Below are positions 36,688-45,939 of a stretch of 64,000 nt of DNA, piece by piece. Both the position numbers and the translations under genes were made by a program. Origin of the DNA: Adiantum capillus-veneris. Its lineage: Eukaryota > Streptophyta > Polypodiopsida > Polypodiales > Pteridaceae. The number at the start of each line of letters is the position of its first letter. The first letter of the stretch is position 1. The stretch lies in assembly GCA_014529385.2 (NCBI GenBank), contig CM043957.1, positions 72,260,381-72,324,380 of the forward strand. Direction: 5' to 3'. Below the pieces are notes generated by a model. The model had not been told where the DNA came from, searched no databases, and saw only the letters and a list, made by a program, of their open reading frames with translations.

Positions 36688-37054
36688 ACGTCTGACTAGA
36701 CGACGTCAGTTTAGCCGTAGCTAGATAGCATTAGTTTAGGGTTTCTCATAGCTTATGTATCATGAGACGGATTTTATACGTCTTTTTGAACCATGTATAT
36801 TATTACATTTGTCACCGCAGTTCCTTTTGCCAATCAATTCTTTATGCCTATGATGTTGTACAATTGTCATTATTACATTTGCCAATCAATTCATTTTGCC
36901 TATGATGTGTACAATTGTCAATTTTGCAAACAATGCGTCTTGTGGGTGACTATTTTGGGTCTATTATCTACCTTTGCACTTTTTTTAAAAAGTGAATCAA
37001 GTACAATATAGTTGATGGGTGGCAGGGCATTCAATGCCCTGCCACCAAAAAAAA
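36688..37054. other. 3' untranslated part of the CACTA element
   Basis: T-rich sequence after the tnpA-like stop with a local imperfect duplication (ttgccaatcaattc, about 36829-36893). A short inverted repeat of agggcattcaatgccct lies at 37025-37041. No coding sequence. Confidence 0.5.
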
Positions 37055-37273
37055 ATTCTCTCGGGCGTCGCTATAAGCGTCGCTATTTATGGCTCTGTAG
37101 CGTCGCTATAGTCTTCTGTGTAAACATCGCTATAGGCGTCGCTATATAGCAACGCATATAGCGACGCCTATAGCGACGCTCGTAGCGACGGTTTTAGCGA
37201 CGCCGGGGGTTATAAAAACCCAATGTATTTCCGTCGCTAACAGCGTCACAAGAGCACACAACCTCTTGTAGTG
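37055..37273. repeat. CACTA right subterminal repeat region
   Basis: The same tatagcgacgc motif occurs about ten times in both orientations, more diverged than at the left end (for example atagcaacgc). It is followed by the terminal cctcttgtagtg. Confidence 0.85.
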
Positions 37274-37462
37274 TTTCCAATGAAGATCCAAGTTTGCAAG
37301 ATTCCGCACACGATGAGGGCCAATAGCAGATGGTTGCATGTATACCCAAGCACCTTTGGTGAACTCTTGTGGCACCCACTCATCATCTATACCTCTAGTG
37401 TTGTGGCATGCAAGTGTTGTGACCTCATCCTTTGGCCGCCTTTGCGAAGTAGAGTTGGCCAT

Positions 37463-38171
37463 GGTTGAGCAAAGAAAACTAGGAGGAGGAGCAGGACCTT
37501 GCTTATTGCTACAATGTAGGTAGGATAGAGTGATATGAGACGGTGGTTAACCCTTGTGGCAATGGGAGGAGAAGGTGGATAACCCTTGCTTGGTGTGGCA
37601 ATGGAAGGTGGTAGGGGAGGACAGAGGAACTTCCTTGTTGCAGCAATGGAGATGGTGTAGAGAGAGAGAGTGTTGGAGTAGAGGATGAGTGTGATGGTTG
37701 TAACCAAGGAGGGGTTGGAAAAGGGGTTCTAGAGAGAGAAAATAACTTTTTGCCTAAGGACTGCTTTTGGGGGAGCTCTGGATAGTAAAAAAAGATTTTC
37801 AAAAGTTTTTAAAAAAATTTGAATTTTAGGGTTTTTGGGTGCACGTTTTGACTTTTTGAGGTCAAAAATGCTTTTTTGACCATAAAATAACTTTAGGGGG
37901 GTTCTAAGAAGATACAATTTGAGTTCTGAAAATTTTGAAACATTTCAAATTTTTGGGATTTTTTCAAAACCGGATCAAAAAGGAGGGAAGTTGGAGGTTC
38001 CATATGGCCCAAACCTCCCCCCCCCCCCCCCCCCCAACCCCACCTTCTCACTAGGTAAGAGCCCATTTAAGAAGTGTAATGCTACTTTGTCCCCCTACAT
38101 TTTTGAGGATATAGAGTGTGTCCACCACCCTCTTCTCATTGGTTGGCCTCTAATTAACCTTAATCCCAAAG
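37463..38171 (-). promoter_or_regulatory. Probable 5' region of the fourth TIR-element gene
   Basis: This lies between the minus-strand start of that gene and the right inverted repeat. It contains repeats of gtggcaatgg/ttgctgcaat type at 37500-37650, a T/A-rich block, and a run of about 22 C (38012-38034). I see no coding sequence. It can only be called promoter-containing from its position. Confidence 0.3.
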
Positions 38172-38202
38172 GGCCCCTAGAGGGTTCATATTTTTCCTAA
38201 TG
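38172..38202 (-). repeat. Right terminal inverted repeat of the 17-kb element
   Basis: Read on the minus strand it starts CATTAGGAAAAATATGAACC. Directly outside lies the gag N-terminus of gypsy-3, ending HRVPEDH. Confidence 0.8.
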
Positions 38203-38456
38203 ATCTTCTGGCACACGATGCAACTCCATCTCCTTTACATAGCCACGAAGATACTTTGTCACATCTTTCCCATGTCACATCTTTCCCATTTAAACTGATC
38301 TATTTTGTGCACCACTGCTTGAATACCTTTGGTTGCTAACACTTCTCGTCTTTCTGTAGCATGTTGTTGTTGCATAAACAAGACAAATGTTTGAAACATT
38401 TGCATTGTAGCGGGATCAAAAGGCATACCTTGCTGCTGTGGATGATGATCACCCAT
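38203..38456 (-). pseudogene. Gypsy-3 gag N-terminus
   Basis: It begins MGDHHPQQQGMPFDPATMQM, has a glutamine-rich helix and AVVHKIDQF. After a frameshift at a 15-bp tandem duplication (38254-38285) it continues DVTKYLRGYVKEMELHRVPE, the usual start of gag in this lineage. It is cut at 38203 by the inverted repeat of the 17-kb element and resumes at 21101 with MLQSFDLVV. Confidence 0.8.
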
Positions 38457-38504
38457 GGTTGAAGTAGCTTGCAGATCCCCACTAACTCACCCTGACAAAT
38501 TTTG

Positions 38505-38523
38505 CGTCGCGTTCACCAAAAAG
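38505..38523 (-). other. Gypsy-3 primer-binding site
   Basis: Directly after the LTR the minus strand reads TTTTTGGTGAACGCGACGC. The TGG at the LTR edge is the standard start of a tRNA-complementary site. I cannot name the tRNA. Confidence 0.6.
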
Positions 38524-40252
38524 TGTATCAAAGAGTTGGCGGTCTTGCCAGGAAGGCACCAGGCCTCTAGCTGTGAGGGTTTGTGGGGAGATTGTGAAGG
38601 CTTTCACTTAAGCAAGCTTAATGTTTGTAGCAAATACATTGTGTGTAGCCATTGGAATCTTACATGCATACACACACGTGAAACCCTCAAAACAAAACAA
38701 AGATGAAAACATCTAGGCTTTGATCGTATCTAATCAAAGGTAAGATGAAAGGGTTCACTGATGCATTTATAGAAGCAAGTCGTTGTACTCCAAATAGACT
38801 GCGAATGGTTCTTTGAAAATGTAACTTAGTGCTTACAAAGATGTAGATGTTTTGCCTAGTGATAGGAGTGAGCCGTGTGTACAAGTCTTCTTGGTTCATA
38901 GTAATATTAAGAAAGCAAGACTCAACCCCTAGAGGAGAACAAATATGTGCACATCGAAAGAATTAGAGTAGTCTAGTAGTAGCAAAATAAGAGGACATGT
39001 AGAAAGAAGAATTTCTTGCAGTCTTTCCGGCCCAAAGAGTAACACAATTCTCTGTTGGAAGTGGATTTTACGGCTAATACATACGTTAATCCTAATATTT
39101 TGTACAAAGTGAAAGGGTTGAAAGGTTACACCATTGGGATTATTCATCTAAGAAAGCAGTCAAACAATGGAGGAAAGATATAAGAGAGACAACCAACACA
39201 CAAAGACCCACACAAGATCAAGCCAAAGAAGTGAAGCACACCTCAAGACTGTGTGGTCTTGTAGCCAACTTGATGAAGTAGAAGATTAGTAGTAGTACCC
39301 AACACCGTTTGTGAGCCACCAACAATTCGTCTTTATTGATGAAAGAAGGTTACATAGAGTGTATGAGTATTACAAGTGAGGAGATAGAAGGCTTGAGGCG
39401 TGAAGTAGAAAGCTCAAGATGTGTTGGGTTGAAATTGAGAGAAAGTTTCACTCAAGGAGATGGCTAGGAGGTTGGGTGACGGCTTGATAGAGTGGCTTGA
39501 TTATGGGGATTGCTTGAGTGATTGATTGCTTGATTGTTTGCTTCATGCTCAAGTGAGGGACAAGAGGCTCTATTTATAGATGAAGTTGCCCCTTGAAGAA
39601 TATATTTACTTAGAAATATCCAAGGGATTTGTGTGACAAGTGTCTATCTTTTCAAAATATCTTGAAATTATCTTCAAAGTTTCTAGATCTTTCTCTTCAA
39701 GTCTAGAGGTTCTTCTAGATCTTTCTCCAAATATCTTCTCCTTGCCACCACATGTCAAGGGTTAAGCCTCCAAGAGTTGTTGAGCTATGGTGGGAACATG
39801 TGCATAAAGTAGCTGTATAAAAAATTGAGAGAGAGCTTGGCATACATCATGGATAACATCAAACAGAATCGTAAACATTTTTCTAAGGGATTTTTCTAGG
39901 CCCATAATTACTCCAAAGTGAACCTACTATGTGTAGAATGATACCTCATGGGGTATACTATGACTAAGGCCACTTTTGACCATGCTACACATGTCATATA
40001 CCACCTAGGATGCCTAGTAGATAGGAGGTATGTCTTATAGGCTCATTTAATCATGGCTCCAAGAAGAGGTTCTTAAACAAGCTCGGGATCGAAGTACATT
40101 CCCAACAAGAGTGACACATCAGACTTCGACTAGCTTTTTGCATGCTAAATAGAAAATGCATATACCTATGCACACTTAAGGCATACACATAAAATCTATA
40201 ATAGTGTAGGCCTTAGCTTTCGTTCCCACTATGCACGTGCCATGGCAGGACA
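38524..40252 (-). repeat. 5' LTR of gypsy-3
   Basis: Plus-strand ends are tgtatcaa and catggcaggaca. It matches 8864-10605 throughout. A minus-strand TATA box lies at 39570-39579, placing the transcription start near 39540. Two peptide-encoding units (38687-38899 and 38929-39147, minus) lie in the transcribed part of the LTR. Confidence 0.85.
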
Positions 40253-40602
40253 ACGTCTTGTCTAGCCAAAGGAATGAATGTACGATACAAGTCCTCTTGA
40301 TTCATTAACCTAGCTAAAACAAGATAAAAAAATGCACGTCAAAAGAGACATCATAGTCTACAAGTGGGATTATAATAGGATTTAGGGATTGTAGAATATC
40401 TCTTAATGCTTCAGCACCAAAGAGGAATACAATACGTTGTTGAAAAGATATTTTTCTATCAATACGAACATTTATCCTAATCCCTTGCACCCAATGAAAC
40501 TGATGAAATTGAATTGCATGAGAAGGATTAGGAGGTGGTGGATTTCTCATGTAAAAAACAAGTTTTTGAAGACTTACCTTGTGTATGATAACACAACCGC
40601 TT
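40253..40602 (-). other. Gypsy-1 leader, outer part, with leader unit 1
   Basis: Minus-strand reading gives RINVRIDRKISFQQRIVFLF and IIIPLVDYDVSFDVHFFILF, then a stop, followed by NQEDLY, the start of unit 2, cut at 40253 by gypsy-3. The DNA lies between the primer-binding site and gag and so belongs to the transcribed leader. Confidence 0.65.
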
Positions 40603-40623
40603 GTCCTCCATGGGGACACCAAA
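40603..40623 (-). other. Gypsy-1 primer-binding site
   Basis: The minus strand reads TTTTGGTGTCCCCATGGAGG right after the LTR end CCTCA. Gypsy-2 has a near-identical site at 48391-48410 (TTGGTGCCCCCACGGAGGA). The tRNA is not identified. Confidence 0.65.
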
Positions 40624-40624
40624 A

Positions 40625-42322
40625 TTGAGGCGGTTCGGGGCGGGCAACAAGAAGAGCGGCCTCCAAACACCCTTCGAGGCTCCTGTGCTGCTCAATTGGG
40701 GTTGGGGCAAGCACAATCAAAGACAACAACAACCCATAACCAAAAAATCAAACAAGAAAGGGGCACCACTTAGTTGTAGATGCGAACTAGGATGCACGTA
40801 ATATCTCCTTGTACTCAAACACACAAAGAGAGAGAATACAAGATAGCCACACACAAAACACAAACATTCACCACACCAGCGTGAGGTAAAGAGCACAAAT
40901 CAACTTAAGCAACTCAGTCTTATCCTTAAAGATTAGATACACACAAAGCTTGGTGATAAGCAGAGAGACAACACAAAACTTGATCATGTTGCCAATACAC
41001 AAATTGGCTTAGGGTCATGGGAGCCCTCTCATCGAGCACCCTCTTACAATTGACTTTTTAGGCAAACAATTCAACAAGCCCTCAAACCACCAAGCATGAA
41101 ATGGCACAACAGACTTCAAGAACAATATACCTTCAACCACCTGATAAGCCAACTTATCAAGTCAATTTGGAGAGAAGAGTCCTAGTTGCTGCATACAATT
41201 GCACCCAAAACTATAAATCTTATTTATGCACAAGAGTAGGCTACAACTGTGATGAAGAGTATGGCATCACTCCACCTCTAGATGGCATAACTAACTTCAA
41301 GCTTCTCCATGCACCTATGTGTAGTGATGGAATAGAGTGCTCACAATGCACACACTCTACACAACTAGGCTTGAAGAGTGGTGTGTTATGTGTGGAGAAT
41401 GGTGTGGTGTAGTGTGATCATGTGTTGATTTACAAGGGAGATAAGGGCTCTATTTATAGGTTTGAGAAGCCCCGATTAGGAATTAGACCTAAGCAAAAAG
41501 CTATTCCTATAGCACCTAATAAGGCTTGAAGTGGGCCACTATTTGATTCTTTTTCCTTTGTAGTCTTCCACGTGAGTCCCCCATACATCAACCATGACCT
41601 AATATTGCCAAGGAGTTTGCACACATGTATGGTATAGGATAAGTATCAAATATAATATCTACTTGTGGGATAAGAAGATAGGCTAGCTAGTCATGAAAAA
41701 TGGACACATGGGATGCATGGTGGCAAAAAATATATAAAATAAAAGGAGAAAAATCATGAGGAAAGGGACCCTCAATTATTCTCTACTTTAAGTAATTTAT
41801 GGAATTTATCTGAAGATGAAATTTATATATTTGTGAATATTTATCAAGAAGGGATGGAAAAAAATATGACGGAGCCGATAAAGTTATTGGTGAATTCTTA
41901 CGGTGAAGTCACATAAAGGTTTTCTCAAGGCTTGTGTGAGTGGAGATTAAGGGATAGAATGATAGTAAAATATGTATAAGGAATGACACGCAATGGAAGC
42001 TAGCATACTTAGGCCTGATAACGCACACCTAGGAATATATATTTATATAAATACAAAAAAATTAACAAAAACCCTTTATACTTAGGTCCTTATTTGATAG
42101 AAAATATTTACATGTAAAGAGAACCGTAATATTATAAATTTATTTTTTTGTCTCCTAGCCCAATGACTCGCTCAATGATTTAATTAAAAAATGTGATAAA
42201 AACCTTAAACGCACATACGCTATTTACAATGAAAAAGCGAGCCTAGTCATTGTGCTAGGGTATTTTTTTGGGGTGAAGTGGCTTGTTAAAAGATTTTCTG
42301 AGAGCTGAAAAAACGGCTATCA
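40625..42322 (-). repeat. 5' LTR of gypsy-1 (short form)
   Basis: It runs tgaggcggttc to ggctatca and is followed by the ctac target copy. A minus-strand TATA box lies at 41450-41459. It lacks about 870 bp present in the 3' LTR (deletion at about 41490-41510) and the 568-bp insert. On the plus strand it holds the 103-codon antisense frame at 41101-41412 that recurs in the related LTRs. Confidence 0.85.
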
Positions 42323-42326
42323 CTAC

Positions 42327-42774
42327 CATCAATTAAGTTCACTCTCTTTGTTCTCAATGTGATCTCACAAAAATGCTCACTTTAATTCTCTTAATTCCGC
42401 TATTCTCAAAGTTCATAGGCCATTTCCATTACATATCCACTGTATCTATCCCTCCAATCACCATGCTCTTTATGAGTCCTTCAATCACCTCTGGCTCACT
42501 GTTTCTAATTTCTAATCTCCACTATGCCTTCAACATCCACATTTATGAGCAAGGCTTCAAGGAAAAGGCATGGGGTAGTGCACTATCTTTGTCAAATTAG
42601 TATACACGTGGGCTTAACAACACAATCAATAGTTTAAAGGACATGTGCAGCAGCAAGTGCTTGTGGCTACAATCCCCCAATATATTCATCCTCCCCATCA
42701 TTTTCTCTTTGTGCGAGCAGGGCTTGGCTGGCCCCCAATGTGATCAGCTATTGCACTCCTTGATTAAAACCCAA

Positions 42775-42847
<73 letters not shown>

Positions 42848-43266
42848 TATCTTCCTCGAAGGTCAAATATGACCTATGGGACCAAAGTTACACGTGTTTA
42901 TGGCTGATGAGTGACTCTCGATACTCCAAAATTGTGGTGATGAGAGTCACAATGGAGAGCTCACAATATGGCTGGGAGAGGAAAGTATGTCGGTCTAAGT
43001 CACCGCTTAAAATGTGAGCGAAGCAAGTTCGGATGTGACCAAAAATTGAAACTCTAGTAGTGTGTGGTACTCAAACTCTCGAACTTGCAGTGAGCATAAT
43101 GTGCATAGTTGATTTGACTCTTCTCCATTGTCCCAACGGCCTGTCTCGCATCAAAGGGAATGGAAGCTAAGCCAAATGGCTACAATAGTGTGTATCACTG
43201 ACAAGGGGATAGACTCAAGCATGTAAGTGTGAGTATGGTCTCTCTTTCAAAAAAGAACTTGGTTTT
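42327..43266. other. Unassigned DNA between gypsy-1 and gypsy-2
   Basis: It is the continuation of the target flank at 1-216. It contains a GA microsatellite (42778-42841, about 31 units). I see no protein motif on either strand. It does not contain the missing 3' half of the copia element found to the right of gypsy-2. Confidence 0.5.
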
Positions 43267-43270
43267 ATAG

Positions 43271-45866
43271 TGAGGCGGTCCGGGGCGGGCAACAAGAAGA
43301 GCGGCCTCTAACCACCCTTCGAGGCTCCCGTGCTGCTCAATTGGGGCTGGGGCAAGCACAATCAGAGACAACAACAACCCACAGCCAGAAACCAAACAAG
43401 AAAAGGGGCACCACCTAGTTGTAGATGCGAACTAGGACGCACGTGATATCTCCTTGTACTCAAACGCACAAAGAGAGGGGAATGCAAGATAGCCACACAC
43501 ACCAAACACAAACATTCACCACGCCAGAGAGAGGTAAAGAGCACAAATCAACTTGAGCAACTCAGTCCTAACCTTAAAGACTAGATGCACACAAAGCTTG
43601 ATGAGAAATAGAGAGAAAACACAAAACTTGACCTTGTTGCCAATACACAAATTGTCTTAGGGTCACGGGAGCCCTCTCACCGAGCACCCTCTTACAATTT
43701 ACCTTCTAGGCAAACAATTCAACAAGCCCTCAAACCACCAAGCATGAAATGACACAACAAACTTCAAGGACAATATACCTTCAACCACCTGATGAGCCAA
43801 CTTATCAAGTCAATTTGGAGAGAAGAGTTGTAGTTGCAGCATACAATTGCACCCAAAACTATAAATCTTATTTATGCACAGGAGTAGGCTACAAGTGTGA
43901 TGAAGAGTATGGCATACACTCCTCTCCTCGAGATGGCATAACTAACTTCAAGCTTCTCCATGCACCTATGTGTAATGATGGAATAGAGCACTCACGATGC
44001 ACACACTCTACACAACTAGGCTTGAAGAGTGGTGTGTTATGTGTTGAGAATGGTGTGGTGTAGTGTGATCATGTGATGTTTTACAAGGGAGAGAAGGGCT
44101 CTATTTATAGGTTTTAGAAGCCCCAATTAGGATTACGCCTAATCAAGTTTATTTGAAGGAATAAAAGATTATGCATATTTTATTTTTTTTATGAGGGTGG
44201 GTCTCTCTTGTCCTTTGAGTCACATCGATGTGGGCTCAAGGGAAGAGATTTATTGAGGATGAAAGGAGAGAGGATTGAGTGAATAATTGGGGAGTGCCTA
44301 CTCTAGTAGAGGGTGCATTTTACAATAAGGTTAGTGGTTAGTAGTTAGTAATTATCACTAGAAAATATTTACAAAATCATTCACCAAATGGTGAGATATA
44401 TGATGAGAAAAGTTAGAGAAGGGATGAGCTTGTAAAGAGAGGTTGAAGCTTTGGAGAAGTTGACATTCACCTCTTTACAGCACCGGAAGAAGAAGCAGTC
44501 AGCATGGCGAAGCAGCGCGTGTCGATAAAGCTATGTTATCTTCAAACCTTGGAAAATTCATGATAAAAGCCTTCATTTGCAGAGGTTATCCGTGGATTTT
44601 TGCATATTTTTTGAAGTTCTTTACAAAGCTGAAGAGAGTATGGTAATACGGACATATATGTGGAGAGAAAGGGGGACACATAGGGTGTAGAAATGGAGGA
44701 TGAAGGCTATGGAGGTGTGAGAGATGTGGCAATGGTGAAGAGGGTGAATTAGGACATGGGAGTTGCAGGTTTGGGAGTGGGAAGGAGAGGGAGGAGTGTG
44801 TGTGAAAGAGGAAAATGATAAAGTGGAAGAGGGAGTGTGACTGCATAGCATGGGTAAAGTGGGGTCCATCAATAAAATCATAGCTCACAGCTCGTAGCTC
44901 AAAAAAATATGAAACAATTTGAGGTGAAAGTTTAACTCACGAGATACAACTTTTTTTTTGTATCACCTTTTCAAATTCGGGGAGCATGTGATCTTTAAAA
45001 ATTCAGCAAAACTGACTGTTTTTTCCACTGCACAAGGTCCTTGTGAGGTCCTTCTTTGGATGATTCTTTTGAATACCTCCAAGAGTGAGCTCCCTATGGT
45101 GCATGCATGCATGCCACATACCCTTGAACTTCTTATTTGGTAGGTCTATAATTGAAGATATTATTGAGATCATGATATAAGTGAATAGTACAACTAAGAA
45201 AATCAAATATTGAGGGGTCTAAAAAAATATGTACATGTCAAATATAAATAATATAGGTGGAAAAAATATAAAGAGGTCAAAATAAATCTCTCTCATTATA
45301 AGTCTACCATAAAAAGATGAATATTTTTGGTGGTCTAATTTATGAGAGTAATAGAGAATAGATGTAGGAAGGAAAAAATGACAATAGTGAAAAAATATAC
45401 ACATAAATAAAACTAATTTTTTTGGATTTTTATTGGGATGGAGTTACACCAAAAATAAGAGAAGCTTGCATGAAATTATTTTTATATGGAATAAAGAGTA
45501 TGCAAAATGGTAAGAAAAAATATGATAATGGTGAGTCAATGTACATAGCATAAATAACACACACATAAGTATAAATATTTAAATAAATACCAAAATAATT
45601 ATAAAAAATCATTTTATTTAGGCCCTATATACAATAAAATATTTACACACAAATGGGCCATAATATACTTATATTTTTTATTTTTTTTTGGCTCAACTAA
45701 CCCAGTGATTAGCTAATTGAGGGTTTTTAAGAAAATATGGAGAAGTCCCCTAACTCACACACGCCTATGTATAGTGAAATGGTAGGGGTAACCAAAATGT
45801 TTGAGTGATTTGATAGGGTGAGGTAGCTTACTATGGATATTATGGAAAGCCGAAAAACGGCTATCA
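43271..45866 (-). repeat. 3' LTR of gypsy-2
   Basis: It begins tgaggcggtccgg and ends cggctatca. A minus-strand TATA box lies at 44100-44109. The right half (after about 44600) differs from the gypsy-1 LTR, whereas the left 1.2 kb and the last 150 bp are shared. Confidence 0.9.
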
Positions 45867-45939
45867 TTAGCCCCCCCTTAGATAATGATACATTCATGTA
45901 CCATTTATCCGACCATACAACATGTAGATTGTGTAACGT

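Larger units (their letters stand above)
29589..37273 (+). mobile_element. CACTA (En/Spm) DNA transposon inserted in an exon
   Basis: It has 12-bp perfect terminal inverted repeats CACTACAAGAGG and a 3-bp target duplication TTT (29586-29588 and 37274-37276), both diagnostic of the CACTA superfamily. Subterminal regions carry many copies of AGCGACGC in both orientations. Two plus-strand genes are inside: a TNP2-type transposase (31385-35113) and a second gene of the Transposase_24 type (35386-36687). Each has nonsense codons, so this copy is probably not autonomous. It interrupts the first exon of the fourth gene of the TIR element. Confidence 0.95.
28416..37462 (-). pseudogene. Unknown gene of the TIR element, exon split by the CACTA element
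   Basis: The gene begins at a minus-strand ATG at 37462 (MANSTSQRRPKDEVTTLACH). Its first exon is cut at 37277 by the CACTA element. It resumes at 29588 in frame (HWK then GKLLGFKNRKDKG) and ends at a GTAAGT donor after 29471. Downstream coding frames are 29377-28840 (PVPDLWSVSSFKQKMIIDVQ, EELGRFLEEDWGFVEGMHNG) and 28829-28416 (RFHYDRWMCKLGVWTPLQSV), with frame changes near 29320 and 28840 that could be frameshifts or short introns. No family is recognised. The first exon has an alternating pattern like a small beta-barrel domain, but I cannot name it. Confidence 0.55.
21106..38202. mobile_element. 17-kb TIR element carrying transposase-like, H3-like and two unknown genes
   Basis: The ends are inverted repeats matching at 27 of 31 positions, each starting CATTAGGA and continuing AAATATGAACC. 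The element splits the gypsy-3 gag, whose two halves are recognisable outside both ends. The target duplication is 2 bp at most: AT (21107-21108 and 38200-38201) or TA (21109-21110 and 38198-38199), depending on where the end is placed. Without the nested CACTA element the unit is about 9.4 kb. It holds two plus-strand genes in the left half and two minus-strand genes in the right half, converging on a nested palindrome. I do not recognise the superfamily. Confidence 0.8.
8864..40252 (-). mobile_element. Gypsy-3: Ty3-gypsy retrotransposon nested in gypsy-1, itself split twice
   Basis: Minus-strand order: 5' LTR 38524-40252, primer-binding site about 38505-38523, gag N-terminus 38203-38456, then a 17-kb TIR element, gag remainder 20267-21101, a 4.8-kb insertion, gag-pro linker and protease 14123-15422, RT-RNase H 11839-13587, integrase 10582-11742, and 3' LTR 8864-10605. 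The LTRs (about 1.74 and 1.73 kb) are clearly copies of each other. Flanking 4-mers are aggt (8860-8863) and acgt (40253-40256), one mismatch. Removing both insertions restores the gag-pol order. Confidence 0.85.
221..42322 (-). mobile_element. Gypsy-1: Tat-like Ty3-gypsy retrotransposon, split by a 31-kb nest
   Basis: The element reads on the minus strand. Its parts are the 3' LTR (221-3377), pol and gag (3583-8635), a leader split into 8636-8863 and 40253-40600, the primer-binding site (about 40603-40623) and the 5' LTR (40625-42322). The two LTRs share their ends and most of their sequence. They are flanked by the same 4 bp, ctac (217-220 and 42323-42326). The leader halves rejoin across the gypsy-3 insertion in both DNA and peptide similarity. 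The order PR-RT-RH-second RH-INT is that of the plant Tat lineage. All coding parts carry frameshifts or stops, so it is an old copy. Confidence 0.85.

Noticed and set aside
43195-43270. Continuation of the copia element left of gypsy-2
   Set aside because: The 4-bp flanks match, but the translated sequence does not resemble the expected continuation after the reverse transcriptase.
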